A DNA stretch of 64,000 bases, from the NCBI GenBank assembly GCA_940671915.1, contig CALNVZ010002974.1, forward strand, positions 38,493,260 through 38,557,259, read 5' to 3'. Within the stretch, counting starts at the first letter, position 1, and each line of letters starts with the position of its first letter. The position numbers and the translations under genes were made by a program. This DNA is from Paracentrotus lividus (Eukaryota; Echinodermata; Echinoidea; Camarodonta; Echinidae). Positions 48,797-60,654 of this stretch are shown one piece after another. The notes beneath the pieces were generated by a model, which was not told where the DNA came from, did not search any database, and saw only the letters and a program-made list of their open reading frames with translations.

Positions 48797-49145
48797 TGGG
48801 CCAAGGTATAGGCCCTACCATTCTTTATATATATAGGGTACACACATAGGGCCTTTATATTAATTATTATGTATTTCTATGGGTGTCACCCCTAGTTGTT
48901 CCTTTCGTTGCTGACAGGCACTGGTTGCTGATATTAAAATTAGAGGAATCAAACAGAGGAAGAAAAGAGGAAGGACTTTGACAAGTTGTTATAATAAATG
49001 CGACAGACCAAAGTCTGTTTATCGAGGGGTGTAAATAAATAATTTTTATAAGAAACAAGGGCATGGGTATAATTGCTGTGACGCACACAAAAAAAAGCAG
49101 ACACTACTATTTCTTGTCCTGTCACATGAGGAATGCAAGGTTGTT

Positions 49146-49189
<44 letters not shown>
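48797..49189 (+). repeat. Duplication arm B, direct copy with poly(T)
   Basis: Same orientation as 47127-47490. It ends in a T run of about 43 (49147-49189), which suggests what lies at the start of the assembly gap in the first copy. Confidence 0.85.
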
Positions 49190-49190
<1 letters not shown>

Positions 49191-49384
49191 ATGTACATTT
49201 ACATCTCTAAATAGAACGTGGGTCGGCCTAATGCATTTTGTTTGTGTTTTTCTTTCTGAGTTTTGTGGAGCCATATTCAATATTATTTATATTTGATATG
49301 CCTATGGTAATATATTACACTCGAATTTAAAGTGAAATGAAATTATGAAATCGAAGAAACAATTAAAACCAAAATCCAATCAAT

Positions 49385-49505
49385 GAAACTAAGAACATCT
49401 GCTACTCGGGATCCGAACACTGACCTCTAGTGGATACGAATCGGATGATGCGGAACGTTTTCGGTGCATTTGAGTCTACCGCCATCACTCGACTATTTAC
49501 ATGTC
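49385..49505 (-). mobile_element. tRNA-derived SINE head
   Basis: On the minus strand AGTCGAGTGATGGCGG gives an A-box-like start, and GTGTTCGGATCCCGAGTAGC about 60 bases on gives a B-box-like motif, followed by CAGATGTTCTTAG. The spacing is long, as in class II (Ser/Leu-type) tRNAs. No tail was identified. Confidence 0.5.
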
Positions 49506-49509
49506 AATT

Positions 49510-50938
49510 CGTTGTTTCCCAAATTATGTCTGATTATATGCAATCAAACAAGAAAAAAGGAGATATTGATTATGCAATTGTTTGTTTTCACTTTCTTTCA
49601 TCTTCTCTCTTAATTATTCCCTCTTTATCCTCCTCAGCCATTCCACGTAACTAGACGTGGGGAGCTATTGTTTGCAACTTCAACTAAAAAGTTTTAAATT
49701 CAGAGGGTGTCGAGAGACTCGTATTTAAAATGTATTTAACTTATGTCAGTCAGGTGGGGATCGTGCCGCACCGGGGGAGAGCAAGCGCCCCCCACCTCCT
49801 CCTCCCTTCTGCTAACGAAGGTTGAACTTTGAAATGGTTAGAGAAATGGGAGAAGGGGGAAAGAGAAGGGAACGGGAGGAGAAGAAGACATTCAAGTTTA
49901 TTGGGGGAGGGGGAGCATTAAAAAAATCGACCAAAAAACTTCGCCATTAAAAGACTAGGGCCACTCATCATGCCCCCCCCCTTGTCATTTCCGCGATTAT
50001 TCCACGGCGCATAATTTTTGGATCGAGCCGCAAGCTGACTTTGTGCTTACAAGTCTCGAGCATCTTTTAAAGCCATTTTCGCGAAAATCGGACATGATCT
50101 ATTTTCTCTGCAAATATAAAGTCCGTCCCAATAAAAACCATACACCAACGGCGTAAATCCGTATCACGGGGGTGGGGGTAATGAGTAAAATAATTTGCCA
50201 ACTCGTCTCGATCTGTTATACCAGGAACGTTTAGTCATTAAAAATACCCACATAGGCATACACTCCTGGCCATAATTAATTAGCCACATCCTAAATGAAA
50301 AAGGAAAAGGCTTTCTGTGTGCTGTTACATTTCATTTAGAGGCGGCGGAACGAATTTGAAATTTGGGGTTACGATGGGAAAAGGGGGTACTTGAGATCAG
50401 AGGCATATAGAGAAACATATTCGGATAGGGAGGATCGAAAGGTGAACAGGACTTTTTTTTTTTTTTTAATATATATAATTATAATGGCTTTGTTTTGTTT
50501 TTTTACAGCAAGCCGAAAATTTTGAGCTCAATATTGGAGTTAAATTGTGTATCAACATTGAAGATACATTATACAGGTTTTGTTAAATAATCGCGCTAGA
50601 AAACAGATCATCAATCTTTGCTATGAAACTTATATGGGCTGCAGGCCCCAAGCCCTCCCCCAAAGGAATGCCAATTGGTCTTAAAATTGGGATGAGGAAG
50701 GGTATCCAATTTGACCTAGAGACTCAACGGCGCTCATTTTATCTTATATTTACGACACTAAAAGGGTTTAAAAATGGTTAAACCTAGGTGGCATTAAATT
50801 GACTAGAAACTTTGGGCCGATTTTTAATCTTGGGGGCACATATTGATCTTTAACTTAGGGGCGCAAAATTGACCTGAAACTAAACGCGCGCACCAGATTT
50901 GGTCTTTTAAATAGTAGGGTTTGTCAGACCATGGACGT
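49510..50938. other. Non-coding stretch
   Basis: Mixed composition with C- and G-runs near 49788, 49905 and 49973. AATTGACC/AAATTGA motifs recur at 50800-50880, suggesting a decayed repeat. No exon supported. Confidence 0.4.
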
Positions 50939-50939
50939 A

Positions 50940-51930
50940 CACTGTTTCTCATAAAGGTTGGATATTTGTTTATGTGATCCAGCAACATCTTTTTACCTCG
51001 GCTTTAATTTCTTGAAATTGTTTGTCCCACTTTCACCTTTCGGGGCCCTGGCTTAATCTTGGACATTCCCCAACCACTCTCCAGTGATTGAAAAACCAAA
51101 ACAGTTTGTAAACCCACAATGCCCATTTTTGCAATTTTTTCTCATTTTGGGGCCCCTTTTTTTTACCCGGCTGACCCAAGGCCCCCTCGTCCTACCCCCA
51201 CGAAACGCGACTGAGGTATAGCGGTGGTTATTTTTCTTAAAGCTAAATATGCGATTATGGTCACAGACTTCGATTTCTGTCTAGGGAAAGGGTCAAAGTT
51301 TATTTCGAGTGTTTGCTCAAAATTGATTTTATTCATTTTTACAAAGATGAAATTTTACCTTCCCAAAAATGCATTGTAGAACAAAGCCTAACAATAAATC
51401 ATAATGAAAAAGAGAACATAGGCAATATTTACAACGTGTCATTCATGTTGAAACAGAAATTGGGTGGGAAATGATAATAATTAAGTATCCATGGTTGTTT
51501 TCTATTTCCTTTGTTTTAACCATAAAGGTAGGATAGATTATTTCAGTTTTTCACCGATCTCACTTTTTATTTCAACCCCTCCCCTAGACAAGGGACCAAA
51601 GCCTGTGACCCTAAACTTTGATTTAATGTCAAGAAAAATAACACCCCTATACTTCAGACGCATTTCGTAGGGGTAGGATGGAGGGGGCCTTGGTCAGCCG
51701 GTAAAACGAATAAGGGGCCCCATAATGAGAAAAATGGCAAAAAGGGGCATTGTGGGGGTTGACAAACTTAATTTATTTTTTCATTCCCATGGAACGGTTG
51801 GGGGACGTCTAAATTATAGCCAGGGCCCAAAAAAGTGAAAGTGAGGACAAACAATTTCAAGAAATTAAAGCCAGAGCAAAAAGATGTTGCTGGAGCACAC
51901 AAAAATATCCAACCTTTATGAGCAACAGTG
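50940..51930. mobile_element. 1-kb TA-flanked CACTG foldback element, copy 1
   Basis: The ends are CACTGTTTCTCATAAAGG and CCTTTATGAGCAACAGTG, flanked by TA (50938-50939, 51931-51932). The arms pair over about 450 bp, including AATTTCTTGAAATTGTTTGT, CTCATTTTGGGGCCC and GGGGTAGGA-type blocks. Close relative at 60655-61633. No transposase frame; the minus open frame at 51768-51974 is part of the arm. Confidence 0.9.
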
Positions 51931-52144
51931 TATATGTGTATGATCAGACTGACCCGAAAATAATGAGAGGCCAAATTGATATGAGAAGGAACATAGGCCC
52001 CCGTTAGCCTTATGGATCACCTCTTTCTTTCTCTATTCTTTTTTTTTTTTTTTTCCTTTCTATTTTTTGCGCCCCCTTAAAGTGCCACCCAGGGCACATG
52101 CCCTCCCCTAGATACATTGGGTTAAATTCTCTTATTCCCTAATA

Positions 52145-52455
52145 CCACATGAGCTAAAAACATTTTTTCTACTAACATTTTGGTCTAATACGTACTTGGT
52201 CTAATTATCATTTAGTCTAATGACCACTTGGTCTAATTGCTGTTTCGTCTAATTCCCAAATGAATGATTCGTCTTGTACTAGTTTATTCCAGGAATTTGA
52301 CCAAGTGGATATTAGACGAAATGGTAAATGGGCGAAGTGGCATTTAGACCAAAAGGTTATTGGACAAACTGGTTGGAGATTAAATGAAATTAGACCATTT
52401 GGAATAAGACCAAAAAGAGAAATTAGTGACAGTAGTTTTAGACCAATTAGCAATT
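52145..52455. repeat. Palindromic array of a TTTGGTCTAAT unit, copy 2
   Basis: The left half has TTTTGGTCTAAT, CTTGGTCTAAT, TTTAGTCTAAT and TTTCGTCTAATTCCCAAATG. The right half has the complements (ATTAGACGAAATG, TTTAGACCAAAAG, AATTAGACCATTTGG). The centre near 52283-52300 (TATTCCAGGAATTTGACC) corresponds to the centre of 35658-36053. Open frames on both strands here (MNDSSCTSLF..., MLIGLKLLS...) are repeat-derived. Confidence 0.8.
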
Positions 52456-52459
52456 TACC

Positions 52460-53675
52460 TCTCAGTCAACAAAGATAATACAAGAAAGAAAATAATTGGC
52501 CATACACATATGAACTTGTTATTATTATAGCTTGATTTATTTTATATAGATTATGTACAACTGTCAGAAATAAACTTCTCGCTCATGATGGTAAAAACAA
52601 TTAAAACAAATCCAATTTCAGAAGATGGCGTGTAAAGTATGTGTAATGGCTACAATCAATGATTACAAAAATCATAATGTAGTACAAAATTAAAAAATAC
52701 AGGCAATCAATAACTTATTGTGGAATTGATATAATTCATGGATGGTGGAGCAGTGGTCTAGTATCAAGCCGGTTCCTGGTTCAAGACTCGGGTTGATGCA
52801 CTAGAGCCCTTACTTTTAAGGCATCCTTATTTACCTATGTGCATGAACTTATACTTAATTACATCAAAACTTAGACATTGGTTTATTGACCTAAAGATAT
52901 GCAGTGTTTGAATGAGTGAGTTGCTATAAATTCATAATATATTTAATCGTATTATGGTTCTGAAATTTTCAAATCAACTATCAAAAAAGCCTAATTGGAC
53001 TCCGAATATCAGAGATATTGAAAAGAAAAAACTTTTTCTTTGAATGTAAACAAATTCCAAAAAGTATAAAATAAGCACAATGCAGCATGATTACACACCA
53101 AATATGCACATTTAAAGAAAAAATCACTAGGAAGGAAACGGCTAAAAAATTTGCTTAAATGACATTGGCTTACATTAATTGGGTTTAAAAAGAAGATATA
53201 ACAAATAATTGAAAAGTAATCATTTGTTTTCTAAAAAGTGGTAAGAAGAACACATCTTAAGTAATAACTATGGTGAAAAATTATGTGGTTTTCTTTGAGC
53301 CCCTTCAAGGAAAACATCCACTTTGGAACATGCTCAAGAATGGTTTCATTTGAAGCAATATCCAACAATTATTTTACCCTTGTTATAAACATCCATGAGT
53401 TCTGTACCTATATACTTATCAAATTATGTTTGTCTCATATTTCATCAAGCAGTATCACATTTAAACATGTCAGCGATTATCAAGATAATCATTATCATAA
53501 AGATGGAAAATAAAATGATGAAATCCAAGCTTACTTGCAATGTTGAACACCGCAAGTAAATCATAAATGTCAAACAATTTTTGCATAACCATGTATAATA
53601 GAAGCAGTGATATCAGCGGAAAAAGATATAAATATGCTTTACTTCAAGCAGAACTCAAGATTGCCTTTGGTATTT
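52460..53675. other. Non-coding stretch with possible SINE relic
   Basis: At 52738-52800, ATGGTGGAGCAGTGGTCTAG followed by TCCTGGTTCAAGACTC resembles an eroded tRNA-like head on the plus strand. The rest is AT-rich. Confidence 0.4.
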
Positions 53676-54022
53676 TGATAATAATAATAATAATTGTTGC
53701 GATTTATGTAGTCTGTGATATGAAACAATTTCATCTCTAAGCGCTTTACAATATTTATTACTCCGGTTATCGAATGCTTGTAAGTCTTTCTGACACCTGT
53801 CCTATTCCAAAGTCCCAAAGAAATCATTTTCAAATCATGGCAGCTTTTATGGCGCACTCATTCCATTCCTACCCGGTACCCATTTACACCTGGGTTCGGA
53901 AATGCATATATAGACAAAATGCCTTGCTCAGGGGACAGAAGTGCCGGTATAAGGGATAGAACCCACAGCCTATGCAATCACAGTTAAATGGTGAGACCAC
54001 TAGACTACGACACTTCTCATGG
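53676..54022 (-). mobile_element. Full-length tRNA-derived SINE with L2-like tail
   Basis: On the minus strand the head has A box GTAGTCTAGTGG and B box GGGTTCTATCCC (about 53955-54010). The body follows, and the tail has TTGTAAAGCGCTTAGAG then (ATT)n at 53680-53697. The AAGCGCTT...ATTATT tail is the L2-clade 3' signature, so retroposition by an L2-like LINE is likely. The open frames within are incidental. Confidence 0.8.
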
Positions 54023-54086
54023 TTAATAATTTTTTAAGGTTCATGAATCTACAGTTGTGGTTATGTTAGTTACACCGTTAAGTATA

Positions 54087-54585
54087 GGTTTTCCCGGCCA
54101 ATTACATTGTTTTGTCAATCAATTGCATATTAGAGGCATTCATTTTCGGAAAAAACGCTGATACATCGAAATGTTGCGAGTCAAAATTGTATTCAATCAT
54201 AGAAATTAACGATTCTTGTGATCGATTTCGTATTTGCGCATTCTACTTCACATAATAAGCATCTATGCTTATTATGTGAAGTAGAATGCGCAAATACGAA
54301 ATCTATAGATACATTCGGCAATAACTATTAAAATTCGTCTTCATCCTGTCGACATTTCATTCCGCATACTAAAATCCGCACTAATTTGAATGCACAAATA
54401 ATGAAATTAAATGCCTATACCCGAATTTGAACTTTGCAACCATTACTTTGTGTGCCTAAAGACGAATTTGAGAGCATGAACACGAAATTGTTTGACTAAA
54501 GTCAGTCTGTCGCATCAAACACACAAATTTGAATACACATTAAATGAAAAGGGATTAGAAATGTATGAAATTGGCCAGGAAAACC
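54087..54585. mobile_element. Foldback element with GGTTTTCC ends
   Basis: GGTTTTCCCGGCCAATT at the left is mirrored by AATTGGCCAGGAAAACC at the right (one mismatch). The interior is AT-rich with recurring CGAAAT and GAATTTGA words, and contains the perfect hairpin at 54224-54303. The flanks are AT-rich; target duplication uncertain. Confidence 0.75.
54224..54303. repeat. Perfect 39-bp inverted repeat with 2-base loop
   Basis: The left arm 54224-54262 starts GATTTCGTATTTGCGCA. The right arm 54265-54303 is its exact complement, ending TGCGCAAATACGAAATC. The loop is CT. No mismatch in 39 bp. Confidence 0.95.
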
Positions 54586-54589
54586 TTTA

Positions 54590-57290
54590 ATAAAGCCACT
54601 AAAAGAGATTAAATAAAAGAGCCCTTTACGATCGTTCCCTAATATTAACTAAGGGTAACGTTGGAGATGAACCAGCAAAGTCATAAATTTTACATGCAGC
54701 TGGTCATTTAGCTAAAAATATCTTCTTTTTCATGATTTCTCTTATCTTTACATACTGTAATACGTAAAATCTGTTCACACCATCTACCTTAAGATTACTG
54801 CATAGAAAAGATTTTTGGACCAGATATAATCCGCTATTATGATCATGTCCAAGTAAAAATAACAAAATCAAGTCAATATAAATAATTGTTGTGTACATTA
54901 TTTTCTTTTCCCAATCTAATATTTACAGATTCATTTGATCATTCTTTGATCACTATTTTAGAGGGTTTTTTTTTTCCTTATGAAAAAGAGGCTTCCATGT
55001 CATCAGAATTAATCAAACATTATTTGTAACTTTGGAATTTATGTATTGTAAATCTATAACATTTATCTTTATAAATATACTTTGATATTTCATGGGCAGT
55101 GTTGAATCTATGTTAATCAACATTTACCATCATCGTTTGGGTAATATTTCTACATTCTGTTACTTTCAAAAATTTTACTACTGTGCTATCAATTTTATAA
55201 ACAAACCAAATGGAAGACTCCTTATTCCTTATCAGTTTAAGTTCAAATGAAAATCATGTACATTTACAGGAAAGTCTAGGCAAATACATGAAATATTCAT
55301 GATATTTACATGAAATTAAAAATATTCACTTAAAGGAATTTTGATTTACTTATACAAAAGGAAGTTTTTCATAATCTATTTCTGGTGGTCAAATAAGTAT
55401 AGTCCACTCTTTTTCATAAGGTGCTCATGACTAAGCCATTTGAAGGCTCATACATACAAATACACATGTTTGAAATTTTGATCAGTACTTGTTATAGTGA
55501 GAGCCGACTGTAATCCATCGTGAGATAGGATCAAACCTTGATGCAAAGAAAGTTTAAATCTTATTTCAAATACCAGAGGAATAAAAACATTGTTTTCATC
55601 TAACCAAAGACCATCAATTGAACAAAATATCTATTTCTATTATACTATTTCAAAATACATGTAATGTATGTATGTATGTATGTATGTATGCAAAGTTTCC
55701 AAACAAACTGATTAATAAAAACTAGCAATCTCTTTGAGTATTTGCATCATACATCGCAAGACTTGTCGTGATATGTGGTATATAAAAGTGTTCTATTATT
55801 ATTTATGTTTAAGAAGTGTTAGAATGTCCAAATGATGACTCTTTAAAACTTTGTGAGGCCTATAGGCAAATATTACATGACATCAACATTATTTCACTTT
55901 TAAAATCATTATTATTTTAAAACTGAAATATTGGAAAATGATTAAAAAAGAAAAGAAAAAAAAATCTTAGAAAAAGTCACAAAGATTACTTGTTTAGTGT
56001 CTACACATCATGGTTCATATATTTTTTATGAAATTTTGAGGATCACAATTTGTGCTACATATAAATATATATGATTATAATAAGTTTTGATTACTCGGCT
56101 TTAATAAATCTAGTCATTATTAGCGGAAAGAACACCACCAGTTCTGCCATTATTAAAAACCAAAATTAATTTTGGGGTAAAAATTAAAATAGGCGCTGTA
56201 AAAGTGATGACGTCCTTTATGTTGTGCATGATAATTTCACAATGAAGTTATGCATACTCAATAATCACCCCAATGACTAATAATGATAATTTATAGAACT
56301 TGAGGATTACGACACAAACAAATTTCCATAATTATTCGTATGATAATATGCTTTTTAGAAAGTATTAGTGGAAATGGAACACAACATAAAAGTAATTTGG
56401 CCCTCATTAAAGATGTTTAGAGAATAGCTTGAACATGTGTCCTGTGTACCTTATTAAAAAAAAAGGCTTATACCACCCAATGTCTAATATATAATCCACA
56501 AGCTCGATAACATAAACAGTCATGATAAATTGATAGTAACATAATCGATATAACCAATCAAGATCCTTGTAGCATAGACTATCTCACATAAAAGTCTCAC
56601 GGTGAACCAATCAGAATTGTTGTTAAACTTTGCAATCGATTGTAACTGTTTATGTTACAGGGCACAGAATGGTTGATCGGAAATACTTATCCTTTTATCC
56701 AAATGAAACCAGAACAAGCAAGGGGCATCTGAACTAATGCTAAGGTCCCCAACTCCGACATGTCACACTCGACCAAGGCCCGATCAAAGCTATTTTGGGG
56801 CATGGTCAGTCTAGCTCAGCAACGTAATCTGGGTCAATCTACATTGATCGACATCGCTCTGGTTACCTAAACGAGTATTTTAAAATGTGTCAAAAATATT
56901 TGATTAGGGAACCAGAGATTGTCAATCGTCCAGATTAAAATGTATTGACTTTGTTACCGTGCCCAGCTGGACTAGCCAAAATTGGCATAAATTAGGCCTG
57001 AATGAGGGGAAATATCGGTGATGGACCCTAAACATAAGACCCATAACATTTGAATTAGGACCCCCTATATGTGTGTTTTCCGTGTAGAGCCATGTAAATG
57101 CTGTGGAATATGGTGGGTTAAAGGATGAAAGCAGATCGCAGGAAGAGGGGGGGGGGGGGTAATAACAGGGGGTCAAGCAGCACGCCCCTTTCTCTTCTGC
57201 CGGTTGCTTCTCACCGTCTAGTTTGAAAAGGATCACCGTCTGGTTCTGTTTCTTCATGGTTTATTGCTTTGTCATTGGCTAGGATCTGTA
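54590..57290. other. Non-coding stretch
   Basis: AT-rich. (TGTA)n at 55665-55690 and a G-run near 57147-57160. An inverted pair, AACATAAACAGT at about 56510 and ACTGTTTATGTTAC at about 56645, may bound a small MITE. The 111-codon minus frame at 56922-57257 crosses a homopolymer C run and has no domain, so it is not called. Confidence 0.45.
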
Positions 57291-57297
57291 GAATGAC

Positions 57298-57376
57298 AGA
57301 GAAAGAGACAGACAGAACAGACAGACAGACAGAGACAGAGACAGAGGGAAAGAGAGATAGAGAGAGAGAGAGATGG
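57298..57376. repeat. (GA)n/(GACA)n microsatellite
   Basis: Repeats of GACAGACAGA then GAGAGAGAGAG. Confidence 0.9.
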
Positions 57377-58224
57377 GGAGGGAGGGGGGAGAATGCATGG
57401 ATAAAAAAGAATGGATTATACCAAATTTATCACTTTGCAAAATGTTGATAAATGTCAGAAAGTTATTGCTTAGAATGGATATATATAAAACTTCAAATCA
57501 AATATACACCTTTCATCATGTTCCATGATCTTCAAATTGTTTGTTTGACCTTCTGAATCATGAGAGCTTAAACTTGGGTACAGTTTGTTGTTCAAAATAA
57601 TTTAACCCGAAAGGGCCTGTCCCATTGCGCTGATCTTTGATGCAACAACTTGCGACTATGTGGTCGCCACGATGCACAGAGCATATCGCATATAATAATT
57701 TGCGAACGGCTGTCAAATAGTGAGCAGATTTTCAACAATTCAGCACCATTTAAAAGTGCATGCCATCGAGCAAAAAACCTGACTTCTCAAGGCGCAGGTG
57801 CTATCGTAGGGTGTCGCCGGTCTTTGGTAAATTTCAGTGAATTTTATGATTGAGCACCATTTGGATGTGTCCAATTAAGACAAAAAAATAAAAGCACAAG
57901 AAATATGCTTGCAAAGTTTGACTTCCATTTTGTGTCACATGAGACCAAAAAAAAATATTGTCAAATTCTGTATGCAGAAAGCCGTACCATTTGCATTAGA
58001 GGATGCCTAGGTCAAAGGTTATCTAGGATTAAAAATATAAAGTGACTCCATGCTATATTGACCATGAATACAGTTGAGAATCTCGGTTTGTTGCCATTTT
58101 TGTAGCAGTTCCCTTAATGTCAAAATTTTAACTTAACTGAAGCTTAATCCTTTATTGTATAACAATTGTCAGGTGGTACCGTCTGCTTCTTGCATGAGAA
58201 AAACTGTGCAGAGAAAGGTGAGAT
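57377..58224. other. Non-coding stretch
   Basis: GGGCCTGTCCCATTGCGC at 57613 resembles the edge of a MITE but the partner end was not found. Confidence 0.35.
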
Positions 58225-58415
58225 CACACACCAATGTTTTGACTCAGTGGATAGAGCGTCCGCCTCATAATCGGGAGGGTGTGGGTTCAATCCCCGGCCA
58301 CATCATACCAACAACAAAAAAAGGTAGTTGTTGCTACCCTATTTGGCGTTAAACAAGAAGGGATAGAGCAACATCCATCTGGCACTGCTCAGTGGTTGCT
58401 GGGCCCACAAAAAAG
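58225..58415 (+). mobile_element. tRNA-derived SINE
   Basis: TTGACTCAGTGGATAGAGCG gives the A box, and GGGTTCAATCCCCGGCC, 36 bases downstream, gives the B box. The body GGTAGTTGTTGCTACCCT, TTGGCGTTAAACAAG and CACTGCTCAGTGG follows. The 5' and 3' bases cannot form a tRNA acceptor stem, so this is a SINE rather than a tRNA gene. Confidence 0.8.
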
Positions 58416-58429
58416 GGGCAAAATGAATT

Positions 58430-58865
58430 TCCGTTCACTTTTGTTTCGGACAATCAAATTTGGAGCGTCGGAGCATTTTTCACTACAGATTCTCTCTAAA
58501 GTGCAGACACATTTTAAAAGAATGTAAAGAAAAGAACTTGGAATATGCAGATGTATCATAACCACAAGAGATTGGAACTGTCAAAGGACTAGGATATCAT
58601 CTTGACTGTTACAAGAAATTCACTGCTCTTCCAGCAGATTATCGACAGACAGATGCCAAACCTAAAGAAATATCTGCATCAAGAGTGACTCGAAGGTCTG
58701 AAATAGAAGGTGCCTAGTACCTCGGGGATTTTGCCTAAAGTCTGCCTGTTTTGTGGTAGTACAAAGAAAAAGACCAAAGGAAAAGACAATAAACTCATCA
58801 TTGTAGAAACAAAGAAAATGGTAAACTTGCTCTTGATTTCGACTCATCCCTCACATGGATCTTGT
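58430..58865 (+). pseudogene. Decayed zinc-finger-like transposon gene fragment
   Basis: Translation in shifting plus-strand frames gives KCRHILKECKEKNLEYADV, then after a stop QEIGTVKGLGYHLDCYKKFT and ALPADYRQ. After a frameshift near 58711 it continues PKVCLFCGSTKKKTKGK and LIIVETKK. Paired CxxC (CLFC) and H-x3-C spacings suggest treble-clef or zinc-binding modules like those in the N-termini of multi-copy uncharacterised proteins of marine invertebrates, from general recollection. At least three in-frame stops and one frameshift show it is dead. It follows the SINE directly. Confidence 0.45.
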
Positions 58866-59659
58866 TCACAGTTTTGAATTAATAGCCAAATACAGGCTGC
58901 ACAATATAGTTCTGCGAATACTGGTTCTACATCTTAAAATTGCACTTATGAATTAATAGAATGAAATGGTGTAGTCTGCCAAGACCAGGAACCATTGCAT
59001 TCATTCATATGACAAATGGCCTAGATATCCCACCTATTTATAATGTTTATACCCAATGTCACACTCTATGACGGGGAATGAAGACTATCAAATGAATCAT
59101 TGTTTAGACTTCCAGTTCCAACTCAAGTCAAAATGGGTCACTGTAAAAAAAAAAAAAGTGACGAGGTTTACTCATTCGTTTCAAAGCAAATAACAATGAG
59201 GCCAAAAAGAAATAACTCGGTAGGTTTCTACCATTTGGCATATTCACTTCAAAGAGTTGGTGGTTCTGCGAAGATTTCTGGAACTGTTGTTCACTTGAAA
59301 ATTTCTTATGTGGGCAGTTCCAAGCAAAACAGGACATGACCCCCAAAATTTCAAATTCATGGTTCCATGACAAATTTGGTATCATATGACAGCTAAAAGT
59401 CCAAATTTTCAATATCTGTGCATGGTTTAGCCTTTTTAGGGCATTTTGGGTTTAAAAATGGCATTAAATATTCAATATTACTAAAATTGTCAAATTTATA
59501 TCTTTTTTTATTTAAATTTCATGCAAGAGCAATGTACCTAGAAAATGAAAATATACTTTGATCTTATTTTATTATGAAAGCAGGATATATAAAAAAATAA
59601 AGTTTTCATAATATTTTGCTTCGCAATCTTTGTTCCCCATCAGTGAGCACAAACATGAA

Positions 59660-60250
59660 GTTACCTCAAAATGTCACTCCGTAACCACAAAAAACACTAT
59701 TTAAAAAAATATTTTAGAATAATTGGGTTAAATGCAACAAAATTTTATTTGCAAATCTGGAACACCCATACCTATCAATTACATAAACTTTTTTATATTT
59801 GAATGGATTTTGTTTGAGAAATACGGCCTCATAAAATGTGTCACTCCGTAACCATTATACGGAGTGACATCCCATTGCATTGCATGTAAAATGTACATGT
59901 ACAATTTGATCAAAGCTCACTCAACACTAGAACTTTTTAAATTCAGAATTCTTTTTAGTGAAGTGCCCAAGAAAGACATCGGGTGTCATGCTTTGAGGAT
60001 ATGAGATCATAAATATGCAATGATCAATGAGCCCTTTGTCAGCAATTAATTGCACAACTCAGGCAATTGTGTGAGGTCTGATATGAGCTCCTTTGAGGAC
60101 TTTGCAGCAGATTATTTTGGAAGAAGTGTGATGACGCTGTGAACTCAATCATTTGGTTACATGTACATGTATTACAATTTAAGTAAGTTTAAATAGTAGT
60201 TTAAAGAAGACACACAACCTGTACATATAAATAAAAGTAAGACAATGGGT
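59660..60250 (+). repeat. Repeat carrying TCACTCCGTAACC motifs
   Basis: TCACTCCGTAACC occurs at 59674 and 59841, with the inverted TACGGAGTGACA at 59858, the last two forming a local hairpin. The surroundings are AT-rich and share words with 62079-62364. Confidence 0.6.
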
Positions 60251-60269
60251 TTGAAAATTACCCTACTGT

Positions 60270-60654
60270 ACCTTGTGCTATCATATAAAGCATGACAGAA
60301 TAAATTCATCAAGAAGCCTTAAAAAAAAAAAATGCATAAATTAGCATAGATTATTTCTAGTCACAATTTCAAAATTCTATGTAGAAGTTTAGTGAACATC
60401 ATGGAGCTTTACCAGTATTAGGAAAACAAAAATCTGTCAAAAAGATTTTTTTTTTTTAAATATTTGTGAATTTTGAAAAATTTGCATAAATTAGCATACT
60501 TATGAGTTTCAAATTCTGTGTAAAATGTTTGCATCCCTACCTAGTGCTATCATATAAAGCAAATGGAATTGAAAATGATCGACAATAAAGGAGAAGAAGC
60601 ATTTATTGTTATTTTTTTAAAGAATGTTGATAAATTAGCATATACACTGTTCGT
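60270..60654 (+). repeat. Tandem ~150-bp repeat, left part
   Basis: Units share GCATAAATTAGCATA (60335, 60484, 60640), TTTCAAAATTCTGTGTAGAA and GTGCTATCATATAAAGCA. The array is interrupted by the element at 60655-61633 and resumes at 61636. Confidence 0.8.

Noticed and set aside
56922..57257. 111-codon minus-strand frame
   Set aside because: Crosses a long homopolymer run, has no domain and no splice support.
58230..58310. Possible tRNA gene
   Set aside because: Good A and B boxes, but the ends cannot form an acceptor stem and a SINE body follows.
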